From: Thermithiobacillus plumbiphilus
GTDB lineage: Bacteria; Pseudomonadota; Gammaproteobacteria; Acidithiobacillales; Thermithiobacillaceae
Reading direction: 5' to 3'
Assembly (NCBI RefSeq): GCF_038070005.1
Contig: NZ_JBBPCO010000010.1
Location: 62,001 to 126,000 of the forward strand
Length of the DNA stretch: 64,000 nucleotides
Shown here: positions 35,608 through 45,404 of the stretch, one piece after another
Layout: every line of letters starts with the position of its first letter
How positions within the stretch are numbered: the stretch's first letter is position 1
The notes under the pieces: generated by a model
The model's input: the letters and a program-made list of their open reading frames with translations, nothing else
What the model was told of the DNA's origin: nothing
Databases searched by the model: none
Program-made: the position numbers and the translations under genes

Positions 35608-35946
35608 ATGTTGATGCGCATTGTGGATGATTGGCAAAATGCCGGTATTTTCCTTCTGACCATCGCTATTTTCCTGGTTTCTCCCGTACATTACGTACTG
35701 GAAAAGTGGGATGCGGGCAGCATGATCTCCATTCATGTGGAGGATCATGGCGCACACCAGCCCTCGGCTCCGTCCAATGCTGTGGAAGACATCGAATATT
35801 CCTGCATGCAACAGGACTGTGTGATCAGCGCATCGCTGGCTTTGCCGGGTTTCATTGCGATTCATTCCGCTTTGTCAGCCTTTTCATTTTATGCCCGCCA
35901 TTATTCTACGCCTGACTTGAAGCCCCCGTCCGTGTCTATGGTTTGA
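35608..35946 (+). CDS. hypothetical membrane or exported protein
   Basis: 112 residues from ATG 35608, after GCAAGGTGG. One hydrophobic segment at about 14-34, a middle part with two His and a Cys-x4-Cys (CMQQDC), and a second hydrophobic segment. I do not recognise the family. The His and Cys content loosely recalls small metal-related proteins such as DUF2946. Codon use is less GC-biased than neighbours, so reality of the gene is uncertain. Confidence 0.38.
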   Translation: MLMRIVDDWQNAGIFLLTIAIFLVSPVHYVLEKWDAGSMISIHVEDHGAHQPSAPSNAVEDIEYSCMQQDCVISASLALPGFIAIHSALSAFSFYARHYSTPDLKPPSVSMV

Positions 35947-36073
35947 TCCTCGGCAATGCCGGGAAACACCAATTGATCGAACCTTGTCCTCGTCTGCTGC
36001 CGGCTGCTTTGCGGAGCGATGGCGTTACGGTGGCGACCCACGGCAGGATAACTTCTTCAAAAGGCAGAATGCT

Positions 36074-37810
36074 ATGAAATTCGGTAAAATGCGGTTTACG
36101 GCCACGCTGTGCGTGGCGCTTTCTTCCATTTCGCTGGCGCAGGCGGGTAGCGGCAACGGCGAAGTCACTTTCATTCACATGGGCGACCTGCATGGTCACC
36201 TGATTCCTCACCCGAATGTGCGCAGCGACGGCAACGGCCAGAGCGAGGGCGGACTGGCACGCATCTACAGTCTGGTCCGGGAGATCCGGCAGGCCAAGCC
36301 ACGGCAGACGTTACTGGTGAACACCGGCGACACCTTGCACGGTGGCGCGGAGGCCCTGTTCACCCAGGGCGAGGCGATGATCAAGGTGCTCAACGCCTTT
36401 CGCATCGATGCCTATGCCCCAGGCAACTGGGATTACGTCTACGGCGCGGACAAATTCATCGACTACTTCGCCGACAGTAAGCCCAAGGCCAACTGGCATG
36501 CGGTGATATCCAACCTTTACTATGACAACTATCCCGGTGCCGAGGCCAGGACCGGGCAGCACGTCGCCCCACCCTATATGATCAAGACCATCAACGGGTT
36601 GCGCGTGGGCATCCTGGGCTTCACCTCTGATCGCGGTCCGCAGGCCGGTGATCCGAACATCACCAAGGGGCTCAAATTCACCAACGGTGAGGCCGAGTAC
36701 GAGAAATATGCCAAGCTGCTGCGCGAACAGGAAAAGGTGGATCTGGTGGTGGCCATTTCCGAACTGGGGCTGCACGGGAATCTGACCCTGGCCGACCGGA
36801 TCCCGGGGGTGGATGTGATTCTCTCATCCGATAAGCACGAGATCACGCCCAAACCCATCGTGTCCAGGCACGGCACGCTCATCGTCGAGCAGGGCATGGA
36901 TGGTCAGGTGGTCGGTGAACTGACCGTGCGGGTGAAAAATGGCAAGGTGGTCGACAAAAAATACGTGTCCCACCGCATTACGAACCGGCTCAAGGAGAAT
37001 CCCGCCGTCGCTGCGTTGATCAAGTCCGTGCGCCGGCCCTACGTGGCGGGGCCGCAGTTCCGGCCGGGGCAGTTCAGGAACCCCATCAGCGGCGCCCCCC
37101 TGCGTTATCCCATTGATAGCGTGATCGGCCAGACCCAGGTCGCGCTGTATCGCAGCAATTTCAGCGATGAGGCCATGCCCGGCGTGATCGAGGGCAGCTC
37201 CCATGATTTCCTGACCGACGCCTTCCGCGTCATGACCGGGGCGCAACTAGGTGGTATCACCGGCTTCCGTTACGGTACCACGGTGGCGCCAGGGCCGATC
37301 AAGCTGGAGGATCTCTATCATTACATGCCGATCGGACCGCAGATCGCCAAGGGCGAACTGACCGGCGCGCAGATCAAGAAGACCCTGGAGGGCAATCCAC
37401 AAGGGGAGCAGGGCCGGGTGAACGAATGGATCAACGGCTGGACGGCGGGCTACAGTGGCCTGACGGCGGATTTCGACCCGCTGGCGCCGCAGGGGGAGCG
37501 CGTCAGGAACATCCAGGTCAATGGCCAGCCGCTGGACTTGAACGCCAGCTACACGGTCGCCGGTTTCTACTTTGACCTGATTCCAGGCCAGATCAACCGG
37601 GTGCCGGCCAAGAATGTCACGGTGCTCAAGGACAAGGATGGCAGTCTGCTGGATGGCACCGATGTGGTGAAGCGTTATATCGAGTCCCTGCCGGCCAGCA
37701 CAGTAACCGCCGATAATCTGCGCCTGAATCGTATCCGGCTCGTCAACCCGCTGCCGAAGCCGGAGCACGGCATCCGCGAGATCCAGCCGCTGGGTTCGGT
37801 GGCCAAGTAA
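36074..37810 (+). CDS. SoxB/5'-nucleotidase family metallohydrolase, divergent
   Basis: 578 residues (an in-frame upstream reading exists, but the signal peptide at 1-24 ending AQA fixes the start). The N-terminal metallophosphatase domain has D38-x-H40 (MGDLHGHL), GD86 and GNW119D, whose Trp matches the GHWE of SoxB rather than GNHE of nucleotidases. The later ligands are changed: the SH motif is SE230 and GHTH reads SD253KH255. A 5'-nucleotidase C-terminal domain follows (about 340-560). SoxB removes sulfate from the SoxY-bound intermediate in periplasmic thiosulfate oxidation; no soxXAYZ is nearby, so this may be a relative with another role. Confidence 0.8.
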   Translation: MKFGKMRFTATLCVALSSISLAQAGSGNGEVTFIHMGDLHGHLIPHPNVRSDGNGQSEGGLARIYSLVREIRQAKPRQTLLVNTGDTLHGGAEALFTQGEAMIKVLNAFRIDAYAPGNWDYVYGADKFIDYFADSKPKANWHAVISNLYYDNYPGAEARTGQHVAPPYMIKTINGLRVGILGFTSDRGPQAGDPNITKGLKFTNGEAEYEKYAKLLREQEKVDLVVAISELGLHGNLTLADRIPGVDVILSSDKHEITPKPIVSRHGTLIVEQGMDGQVVGELTVRVKNGKVVDKKYVSHRITNRLKENPAVAALIKSVRRPYVAGPQFRPGQFRNPISGAPLRYPIDSVIGQTQVALYRSNFSDEAMPGVIEGSSHDFLTDAFRVMTGAQLGGITGFRYGTTVAPGPIKLEDLYHYMPIGPQIAKGELTGAQIKKTLEGNPQGEQGRVNEWINGWTAGYSGLTADFDPLAPQGERVRNIQVNGQPLDLNASYTVAGFYFDLIPGQINRVPAKNVTVLKDKDGSLLDGTDVVKRYIESLPASTVTADNLRLNRIRLVNPLPKPEHGIREIQPLGSVAK

Positions 37811-37840
37811 GCGTTCCGGCGTGGTTCCTTCAAGCATGAG

Positions 37841-37863
37841 GCGGCCTTCGGGCCGCTTTTTTT
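37841..37863 (+). terminator. rho-independent terminator after the SoxB-like gene
   Basis: GCGGCC-TTCG-GGCCGC followed by seven T. A stable tetraloop hairpin. Confidence 0.93.
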
Positions 37864-37964
37864 AGTTAAATACCCGGATGACTGGATCACCTGGCCGCGG
37901 CCCCTATTCTTTCCATTCTGGATCATCCCTTTTAAGATGGTTCGCTTCATGCCGAGGAGCCCTT

Positions 37965-39062
37965 ATGCCCCGTTTTCTGCCAGAACAACCATTAACTGAA
38001 GCCACTGCCCGAACAGGCATCCTGCTCGTCAACCTCGGCACGCCCGATGCCCCGACCGCGCCTGCGACGCGCCGCTATCTGAAAGAATTCCTGAGTGATC
38101 CGCGCGTGGTGGAGATCCCCCAGGCGGTCTGGTTGCCCATTCTCAATGGCGTCATTCTCAATACCCGTCCGGCGCGCTCGGCGAAACTCTACCGCAAGAT
38201 CTGGCTGCCGGAGGGTTCGCCCTTGCTGGTGTATTCCCAGCGTCAGGCACAGAAGCTGGCGAGCGTGCTGGCGGATGGCGGCACACCGGTGACGGTGGAA
38301 CTTGGCATGCGCTACGGTAATCCTTCCATCCCTGACGCCATGGCGCGGCTGAAGGCGGCCGGTTGCGATCGCATCCTGGTTTTGCCGCTCTATCCGCAGT
38401 ATGCGGCGAGCACCACGGCATCGACCTTCGATGCCGTCAGCCGGGAGCTGACGCGCTATCGGCGGATACCTGCGCTGCGCATGGTCACCCGCTATCCGGA
38501 TCATCCGGGCTACATCGATGCGCTGGCGGCCAGCGTGCGCGAGCACTGGGCGGCCCACGGCAAGCCCGAACGCCTGCTGATGTCCTTTCATGGCCTGCCC
38601 AAGCGCAGTATTGATCTCGGCGACCCTTACTATCACGAATGTCAGTTGACCGGGCGATTGCTGGCCGACGCCCTGGACCTGCCGGAAGATGGCTATCTGA
38701 TCACCTACCAGAGCCGCTTTGGGCGAGCGGAGTGGCTGCAGCCCTATACCGTCCCGACCCTGGAGGCCTGGGCGAAGGCGGGGATCAAGCGGGTGGATGT
38801 GATCTGCCCGGGTTTTCCGGCGGACTGCCTGGAGACCCTGGAGGAAATCGCCATGGGCGGCAAGGAGAGCTTTCTGGCCGCTGGCGGCGAGCAGTTTCGT
38901 TACATCCCGGCGCTCAACGAGCGCGAGGACTGGATTGCCGCGCTGGCGCGGATCGCCCGCGAGGAACTGGGAGGCTGGCTGGAGGCCTCGCCAACTGGCA
39001 ATCCCGAATCGATAACGGGTATCCGGGCTGTCAGTGTTGGTGTCCAGGACGAGTGGGCCTGA
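37965..39062 (+). CDS. hemH: ferrochelatase
   Basis: 365 residues. LLVNLGTPDAP opens the fold; FHGLPKRS has the catalytic His and TYQSRFG, the second ligand segment TVPTLEAWAK and CPGFPADCLETLEEI are all conserved. It inserts Fe2+ into protoporphyrin IX, supplying haem for the cytochromes encoded in this window. GAGGAGC precedes ATG 37965. The 3' end overlaps the convergent CDF gene by 32 bases. Confidence 0.96.
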   Translation: MPRFLPEQPLTEATARTGILLVNLGTPDAPTAPATRRYLKEFLSDPRVVEIPQAVWLPILNGVILNTRPARSAKLYRKIWLPEGSPLLVYSQRQAQKLASVLADGGTPVTVELGMRYGNPSIPDAMARLKAAGCDRILVLPLYPQYAASTTASTFDAVSRELTRYRRIPALRMVTRYPDHPGYIDALAASVREHWAAHGKPERLLMSFHGLPKRSIDLGDPYYHECQLTGRLLADALDLPEDGYLITYQSRFGRAEWLQPYTVPTLEAWAKAGIKRVDVICPGFPADCLETLEEIAMGGKESFLAAGGEQFRYIPALNEREDWIAALARIAREELGGWLEASPTGNPESITGIRAVSVGVQDEWA

Positions 39063-39969
39063 ATTCGCCGCGCTCCAGCGGAAACACGGCGGTTTCGGGT
39101 TGAAGCGTGACGTGATCGATGCCGTATCGCTCCTGCAGCATCTGGCGCAGGCCTTCGAGGGTTTCCAGCCAGAGGGCCATGTCCTGCATCACCACGTGCG
39201 CGGACAGGGCGATGGAGCCCGAACTCACGGTCCAGATATGCAGGTCGTGCACGGACTTCACCTGCTTGACTTCGGCCATGCTGCGCCCGACCTCGGCCAT
39301 ATCGATCTGCGCCGGCACGCCTTCCATCAGCACGTGCAGGGCCTCGCGCAACAGGCGCACGGTGGAGAGCAGGATCAGCACCGAGATGGCGATCGACAGG
39401 ATGGGATCGATCGGCGTCCAGCCGGTGAAGAAGATCACGGCTCCGGCCACCAGTGCCGCCACCGAGCCAAGCAGATCGCCCATGACGTGCAGGAGTGCGG
39501 CGCGGGTATTGAGGTTCTCCTCACCCTGCGACAACAGCCAGGCCACCAGGATGTTCACGCCCAGGCCGATGGCGGCCACGATCATGACTGCGCCACCCTG
39601 AACCGGCTGCGGATTTTGCAGGCGTTGCACGGCTTCATAACTGATGCCGGTGATCACCGCCAGCATGAACAGGGCATTGACGAGGGCGATCAGCACCTCG
39701 GCGCGCGCCAGGCCAAAGCTGTGGCGGGCCGAGGGCGGGCGCTTGGCGATCCAGGCCGCCAGTGCGGCGAGCCCCAGGGCACTGGCATCGGTGACCATGT
39801 GGCCGGCGTCACCGAGCAGGGCCAGGGAGCCCGACCACCAGCCGGCAATCGCTTCGACCAGGGCAAAGCCAAAGGTCAGCAGCAAGCCCCAGCGCAGGCT
39901 CTGACCGGCACTGTGGCTGTGTCCGTGGGCATGGGAGTGCCCGTGCGCGTGACCGTGGGAATGGGCCAT
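39031..39969 (-). CDS. cation diffusion facilitator (CzcD/ZitB-like)
   Basis: 312 residues. A His-rich N-terminus (MAHSHGHAHGHSHAHGHSHS), six TM helices and the transport site HxxxD pair (GDAGHMVTDA and HVMGDLLGS) identify a Zn/Cd/Co efflux transporter of the CDF family; a cytoplasmic C-terminal domain follows. The His-rich tail favours Zn. It is downstream of PAP2, DedA and the RND efflux genes on the same strand, with an 82-base gap before PAP2's end. Confidence 0.94.
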   Translation of the reverse strand: MAHSHGHAHGHSHAHGHSHSAGQSLRWGLLLTFGFALVEAIAGWWSGSLALLGDAGHMVTDASALGLAALAAWIAKRPPSARHSFGLARAEVLIALVNALFMLAVITGISYEAVQRLQNPQPVQGGAVMIVAAIGLGVNILVAWLLSQGEENLNTRAALLHVMGDLLGSVAALVAGAVIFFTGWTPIDPILSIAISVLILLSTVRLLREALHVLMEGVPAQIDMAEVGRSMAEVKQVKSVHDLHIWTVSSGSIALSAHVVMQDMALWLETLEGLRQMLQERYGIDHVTLQPETAVFPLERGEFRPTRPGHQH

Positions 39970-40050
39970 TCTGCCCCCGCCTGTTTTATGGAATGGCCCT
40001 ATTGTTCCACAGTCCGCGGGGGCTTGTCAGTGATCCGCGTCGGATGCGGT

Positions 40051-40737
40051 TCAGCCGCTGTCATCCAGGCGTCTGGCGCGCTGCTGGAGTTTCTCGAAAA
40101 AAAGTTCGTTCAGGCCCAGCACCCAGGCAAGCGAAGCCATCCAGCCGGCCAGCACGTCAGATGGGTAGTGCACGCCCAGGTAGAGCCGTGACAGGCCGAT
40201 CAGGAGCACCAGCGGAATCCCGATGAGCAGGGCGGCCCCGCGCCAGCGCGTGGGCCAGAGCAGGATGATGAGCGTGAGCGCCAGCGCCATCGAGACCATG
40301 GCGTGCCCGCTGGGGAAGCTGTAGGTGCCCAGCGGTGCCAGGGACTGCCAGAGATCGGGCCTTACCCGCGCGAAGAAGAGCTTGATGCCCTGATTCAGGG
40401 CCAGCGCTCCGCCCACGCCCAGCAACACGAAGGTCGCGTCCGCCCAGCAGCGGCGCCAGAGCAGCCAGAAAAACAGCCCCGTGCCGACCACCAGTGGACC
40501 GATGAAGCCAATCCGGGTGAAAAACAGCATGATCTGGTCCAGGGCCGGCGTGGCCTGGGCGTGCAGATACAGGAGGGTGGCCTCATCCCAGGAGAATGAC
40601 TCCTTTTCCCAGACATCCTCGGCCAGGGCGCCGAAGAGGTAGAAAGGTAACAGCACCCCGGCAAACAGCAACAACAGGCGCCCGCGCCGGGCCTTGAGCA
40701 ATCCCAATAGCGCCTGCATTCTTTGATCCAATGCCAT
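40051..40737 (-). CDS. PAP2-family membrane phosphatase
   Basis: 228 residues, six TM helices. The three phosphatase motifs are visible: KLFFARVRP, PSGHAM and SRLYLGVHYPSDV. Members remove phosphate from lipid phosphates such as phosphatidylglycerophosphate or undecaprenyl pyrophosphate. It starts 3 bases after the DedA gene, so the pair is cotranscribed, and both could act in lipid-carrier recycling. Confidence 0.93.
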   Translation of the reverse strand: MALDQRMQALLGLLKARRGRLLLLFAGVLLPFYLFGALAEDVWEKESFSWDEATLLYLHAQATPALDQIMLFFTRIGFIGPLVVGTGLFFWLLWRRCWADATFVLLGVGGALALNQGIKLFFARVRPDLWQSLAPLGTYSFPSGHAMVSMALALTLIILLWPTRWRGAALLIGIPLVLLIGLSRLYLGVHYPSDVLAGWMASLAWVLGLNELFFEKLQQRARRLDDSG

Positions 40738-40740
40738 GTG

Positions 40741-41337
40741 TCAGGCCTTTTGCCGTATCCGCAGCAGGAGGAAGGCGGTCACACCCAGGATGAGCAGCCC
40801 CAGCAGCAGGATTTCCGCATGCTGGATGCGGCTGAGCAGCAGCTTGAGGCTGGCGCTGAAGAGATAGCCCAGGCCGGCTATGACAGCACTCCAGAGCAGG
40901 GAGGCCGGCAGGTTGATGATGGCAAAGCGCAGGCGCGGATAGCCCTGGCTGCCGAGCAGCAGTACCGCCACGGTACGCACCCCGTACATGAAGCGAAACA
41001 GCACGGCGGCAAGATCACCGTAACGGGCGATCACCTGCCGAGCCTTGGGGGCATTGCGCTGCAGCCGCGGAAAGCGTTCGAGCAGACGGGGGCCATAGTG
41101 ATGCCCGACCAGGAACAGGCCCTGTTCGACGATGCTGCTGGCCACCCAGGCAGTCAGGATGACCTTGATCAGGTCCATGTGTCCGGCATGAGCCAGCGCC
41201 CCGGCCAGTGCAAGAATGGCCTCGCCTTCGGCCAGTACACCCAGAAAAAGCAGCAGGTAGCCGTGCTGCTGCAAAAAATCATGCAGCAGTGCTAGGCTGT
41301 CCGGGCCGAGTCCCAGTGCTTCCAGCAGTTCGTTCAT
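40741..41337 (-). CDS. DedA family membrane protein
   Basis: 198 residues. The re-entrant motif region (GVLAEGEAILALAGALAHAG) and FRFMYGVRTVAVLLLG are DedA marks; the family is now linked to undecaprenyl phosphate or lipid flipping. A longer reading through the RND gene to 41691 was rejected. The start overlaps the RND stop by four bases. Confidence 0.9.
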   Translation of the reverse strand: MNELLEALGLGPDSLALLHDFLQQHGYLLLFLGVLAEGEAILALAGALAHAGHMDLIKVILTAWVASSIVEQGLFLVGHHYGPRLLERFPRLQRNAPKARQVIARYGDLAAVLFRFMYGVRTVAVLLLGSQGYPRLRFAIINLPASLLWSAVIAGLGYLFSASLKLLLSRIQHAEILLLGLLILGVTAFLLLRIRQKA

Positions 41338-44300
41338 GCAGCCTCCGGTTTCTGGCGGCCCTGCATCAGCAGATACAGGGCGGGCATGAGCAGCAGCACC
41401 AGCGGCACGGCCAGCAGCAGGCCCGAGATGATGGCGATGGCCAGCGGCGTCTGCATGGCCGAGCCCGTGCCGATGCCGAGCGCCAGTGGCAGCAGGGCCA
41501 GGATGGCAATCAGCGAGGTCATCAGGATCGGCCGCATGCGCTGGGTGCCGGCCTCGATCAGGGCCGGGCTGTCGTGATGGCCTTCCAGGCCGAGTTCGGC
41601 GAAGTAGAAGATGGCGACCTCCGTGACGATGCCGATGATCATGGTCATGCCCATCATGGCGGAAATATTGAGTTCGGTACCGGTCAGCCACAAACCCACA
41701 AAGACTCCGCTCACCGCCAGCAATACCGTGGCGAGAATCGCCAGCACCACGGCGAAACGCTCATAGAGAAAGAGCAGCAGCACCGTGACCAGCAGCAGGG
41801 CGGCGGCGAAAACCACGCTGAGATCGCGGAAGGACTGCTGCTGTTGCTGGTAAAGACCGCCATACTCGATATATACCCCGGCGGGCAGATTGAAGTTGCG
41901 CAGGCCGGCCTGCACGTCCTTCATGGTGGAGCCGAGATCGCGGCCCTCGATGCGGGCGGTGACCGCCACCATCGGCTTGAGGTCTTCGCGCACGATCTGC
42001 GCCTGGCCCTGGCTGATGCTGACCGTGGCGATGCGGCTCAGGGGCAGGACATGACCGTCCGGGGCTTGCAGGCGCAGACCTTCGAGTTGCTGCACGCGCG
42101 CGCGCAGGTCGGCAGGCGTCCACACGCGCAGGCCGATCATCTTCTCGCCGGCCGGGATCTGGCTCGCCACGTTGCCGGCGAGCAGGTCCTTGATCTGGCG
42201 CGTGGCGGCTTCGGGATCCAGCCCCTCCAGGCCGGCACGAACCCGGTCCACGCGGATGTCGATGGCGTCCCCCGCGATGACCACGCCACTGAGCACTTCC
42301 ACCACGCCCTGGACCTTGCCGATGCTTGCTGCGATCTGCGGCGCGAGTTGCTGCAATTGCGCCTGATTGTCGCCAAACAGCTTGACCTCGATGGGCTGGG
42401 GCACGGCGGTCAGGTCACCGATGAGATCCTCCATGAGCTGGGCGGTTTCGATCTGCAGGCCCGGCACCTCGGTTTCGACGCGTTGTCGCACCTCGCTCAT
42501 GATGCTTTCGATATCGCGGCGCGGCATGGGTTTCAGGTGAATGAAGAAATCGCCCTCATTGGCCTCGGTGAGCCCGCCACCCAAGGCGGTTCCGGTACGG
42601 CGCGAGTAGCTGTCCACCTCGGGTGTGGCGCGGACAATCGCCTCCACCTGGCGCAGCAGGCGGTCGGTCTCGGTGAGCGAGGTGCCGGGTGGGGCCTTGT
42701 AGTCGAGAATGAAGCCGCCCTCGTCCATTTTTGGCATGAAGCCCGAACCCGTGTGGCTGAAGGCGAAATAGCCGATGCCGACCAGCACCAGCATGGGCAA
42801 CAGCACCAGCACGGGGCGGCGCAGCAGCCAGCCCATGCCGCGGCCATAACCATGGTGAAGCCGGCTCAGCAGGGGCCCGCGATGCTCCAGGCGGGCGGCG
42901 GTTTCCGGTTTGATCCAGAGATGCGCCAGCAGGGGCACGGCCAGGAAGGCCACGAAAAAGGAGATGATGAGGCTGGCGGCCATGGTCAGCGCCAGGGCCT
43001 TGAAAAACCCGCCGCTGACACCGCCGAGAAAGGCCAGCGGCGCGAAGATCACCACCGTGGCCAGCGAGGAGCCCGCCAGCGGGCGGGCCATTTCCATGGC
43101 TGCCTGAAGTACTGGCGTCCCGCTGTCTTCCCGGGATTCGCTCAGCCGGCGCATGATGTGCTCGATCATCACCACGGCATCATCGACGATGAGCCCCACG
43201 GCGGCCGCCATGCCGCCCAGGGTCATGATGTTGAAGCTCATGTTCAGGACATTCAACAATAATACCGTGGCGGCCAGCACGCCCGGCAGTACCAGGGCGA
43301 CGATCAGGGTGATGCGCAGGTTACGCAGAAAGAGCAGCAGGATCACCGCGGCCAGCAGGGCGCCGATGCCGATGGCGTCGCGCACGCTCAGGGCCGAGGC
43401 GACCACCAGTTCGGATTGGTCATAGTAGGGCTTGATCTGGATGTCGGCCGGGATCTGATGAGCAAAGCTCGCGAGTTTCTGCTTGACCGCCTGGGTGATG
43501 GCGACGGTATTGGCGCCGCGCTGCTGGCGGATGTTGACCAGCACGGCATCCAGGCCGTTGGCGGTGACACGGGTCCATTGCGGCGCCACGGCGGGGACCA
43601 CCTGAGCCACATCGTCGAGTTCGACCACGCCCGTGCCACCGGTACGCAGCACGGTATGGCGGATCTCGTCGAGATTGTGCAGGCTGGTATCGGAGAGCAC
43701 CAGATACAGCCGGTAATGATCCTCCAGCCGGCCGACCGCGCTCAGGACATTGCTGGCCGAGAGCGCGGTGGCGACGTCCTGCAGGGTGAGGTTGTAGGCC
43801 TGCAGGCGCGCCGGATCGACGCGCACCTGGTACTCCGCCTGACGCCCGCCGAGCACGTCCACCCGCGCCACGCCGGGGATGGCGGTGAGCAGGGGGCGCA
43901 ACTGAAAGTAGGCAAAGTCGCGCAGGGCGACCGGGTCACGTTGCTTTGAAGTCAGGGCCAGGCCGAGCACCGGAAACACGGTGGGGTCCATGCGCCGGGC
44001 CTCGAAGCGGGTGCCGGCCGGCAGCTCCGGCAGGGACTGGTTCACTGCCGCCTGCACCTGCAGCAGGGCGGCGATCATGTCATGGCCCCAGCCGAAGTTC
44101 ACCGACAGTTCCGCCGAGCCACGGCTGGAGGTGGAGCGGATGCTTTCCACGCCCGGCACGGCTCGCAGGGCCTGCTCCAGTGGCTGCGTGACCTCCAGCA
44201 CCATGCGGTTGACTGGCCGGTCGCCGGCATCCACCGATACCACGATACGCGGAAAATCGATGGTGGGAAACAGCGAAACCGGCAGCTTCATGGCCGCCAG

Positions 44301-44375
44301 CGCGCCGCCAATGGCCAGAATGGCCAGCAAGAAGAGCAGGGAGCGTGCATGGCGCTGCAGCCAGGCCCCCATCAT
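41334..44375 (-). CDS. RND efflux permease
   Basis: 1013 residues. Twelve TM helices and two large periplasmic loops; TM4 carries AAAVGLIVDDAVVMIE with the acidic residues of the proton relay. Sequence type is HAE1/multidrug-like or a related metal pump; the segment MDEGGFILDYKAPPGTSL is the CusA/HAE1-type PN2 entry. It ends a tripartite set read as TolC-type, adaptor, permease, with ATGA overlap on the adaptor stop. Confidence 0.93.
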   Translation of the reverse strand: MMGAWLQRHARSLLFLLAILAIGGALAAMKLPVSLFPTIDFPRIVVSVDAGDRPVNRMVLEVTQPLEQALRAVPGVESIRSTSSRGSAELSVNFGWGHDMIAALLQVQAAVNQSLPELPAGTRFEARRMDPTVFPVLGLALTSKQRDPVALRDFAYFQLRPLLTAIPGVARVDVLGGRQAEYQVRVDPARLQAYNLTLQDVATALSASNVLSAVGRLEDHYRLYLVLSDTSLHNLDEIRHTVLRTGGTGVVELDDVAQVVPAVAPQWTRVTANGLDAVLVNIRQQRGANTVAITQAVKQKLASFAHQIPADIQIKPYYDQSELVVASALSVRDAIGIGALLAAVILLLFLRNLRITLIVALVLPGVLAATVLLLNVLNMSFNIMTLGGMAAAVGLIVDDAVVMIEHIMRRLSESREDSGTPVLQAAMEMARPLAGSSLATVVIFAPLAFLGGVSGGFFKALALTMAASLIISFFVAFLAVPLLAHLWIKPETAARLEHRGPLLSRLHHGYGRGMGWLLRRPVLVLLPMLVLVGIGYFAFSHTGSGFMPKMDEGGFILDYKAPPGTSLTETDRLLRQVEAIVRATPEVDSYSRRTGTALGGGLTEANEGDFFIHLKPMPRRDIESIMSEVRQRVETEVPGLQIETAQLMEDLIGDLTAVPQPIEVKLFGDNQAQLQQLAPQIAASIGKVQGVVEVLSGVVIAGDAIDIRVDRVRAGLEGLDPEAATRQIKDLLAGNVASQIPAGEKMIGLRVWTPADLRARVQQLEGLRLQAPDGHVLPLSRIATVSISQGQAQIVREDLKPMVAVTARIEGRDLGSTMKDVQAGLRNFNLPAGVYIEYGGLYQQQQQSFRDLSVVFAAALLLVTVLLLFLYERFAVVLAILATVLLAVSGVFVGLWLTGTELNISAMMGMTMIIGIVTEVAIFYFAELGLEGHHDSPALIEAGTQRMRPILMTSLIAILALLPLALGIGTGSAMQTPLAIAIISGLLLAVPLVLLLMPALYLLMQGRQKPEAA

Positions 44376-45394
44376 CGCTTGCCCCCATCGAGCCGCAGCG
44401 CCATGCCGTTTTTCAGTTCGTAATTGCCGAGTATGACCACGCGTTCACCGGGCTGCAGACCGGCGCGGATCTCGATCACCTGCCCGGTATCCTGGCCGAT
44501 GCGGACCCAGCGCTGCCAGGCGCGTCCCTGCCGCGCCACGAACACATAGGGCCGGCCCTGCTGGTAGAGCACGGCGCTGCGCGGCACGGTCAGGGCCTGG
44601 GCCTGGCTCAGGATGATCTCGCCGCGCACCATGGCATTGGCCAGCAGGCCGGGACCGCCGGCCAGGGGCACGACCACCTCGGCCAGGCGGGTCCTGGGAT
44701 CGACCTGGCGGTAGATCTCGCGCACCGCACCGGTGACCGGCTTGGCGCCGGTATACAGGGCCTGCACGCGCACCGGCATGCCGGTGCGGATGCGGTCGAT
44801 GTCCTCGGGCTCGACGCCAAAGCGCACGCGCAGGCGGTTGCCCTGGGCCAGACGCAGCAGCGGGGTGCCAGGGGCGGCGATCTCGCCGGCGCGCAGCATC
44901 ACCTGTTCCACCACGCCATCCATGTCCGCGCGCAAGGTGCGCACCGGGCTGGCCCCGAGGCGCTTGCGGATACTGGCGAGCATTGCCTGGGCCTTGGCCA
45001 GGGCCTGATCGGCGGCCTGAACCTCGGCATTGGTGGCGAGCTGACGCGCGCGCAGGTCACGCAGGCGCTTGACTTCCTTGCCGGCGAACTCGACCTCGAT
45101 CTCGGCATTACGCCGTTCCAGCCGGGCGTTGGCGGTATTTTCCAGCTCGATCAGGGGATCGCCCTTATGCACCGTCTGGCCCGCCGCCACGAACACCCGC
45201 CGCAGCAGTCCCTCGCCCTGCACGTCCACGGTCTGGCCGTGCTCGGGCGCATATTCGACCGTCCCAAAGGCGGTCAGGGTGTCCTGGATGGTCCGGGTCG
45301 AAGCCGGCGCGAGCCGTGACAGCACGCTGGGCGCGGCCCAGGCCGGTGTGCTCAGCAAGAGCATCGTCAGGATCAGAGGGCGGGCAAGGGGCAT
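44372..45394 (-). CDS. RND efflux periplasmic adaptor
   Basis: 340 residues. A signal peptide (ending AWA) and the lipoyl half (VDVQGEGLLRRVFVAAGQTVHKGD), an alpha-helical hairpin, second lipoyl half (TLRADMDGVVEQVMLRAGEI) and a C-terminal barrel are in order. It bridges the permease downstream and the outer-membrane channel upstream. Spacing to tolC-like gene is 10 bases. Confidence 0.93.
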   Translation of the reverse strand: MPLARPLILTMLLLSTPAWAAPSVLSRLAPASTRTIQDTLTAFGTVEYAPEHGQTVDVQGEGLLRRVFVAAGQTVHKGDPLIELENTANARLERRNAEIEVEFAGKEVKRLRDLRARQLATNAEVQAADQALAKAQAMLASIRKRLGASPVRTLRADMDGVVEQVMLRAGEIAAPGTPLLRLAQGNRLRVRFGVEPEDIDRIRTGMPVRVQALYTGAKPVTGAVREIYRQVDPRTRLAEVVVPLAGGPGLLANAMVRGEIILSQAQALTVPRSAVLYQQGRPYVFVARQGRAWQRWVRIGQDTGQVIEIRAGLQPGERVVILGNYELKNGMALRLDGGKR

Positions 45395-45404
45395 CGATTC
45401 TCTC

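Noticed and set aside
35500-35865. Minus-strand gene opposite 35608-35946
   Set aside because: It has no Shine-Dalgarno, no hydrophobic or family pattern, and is rich in His/Arg, as expected of a shadow.
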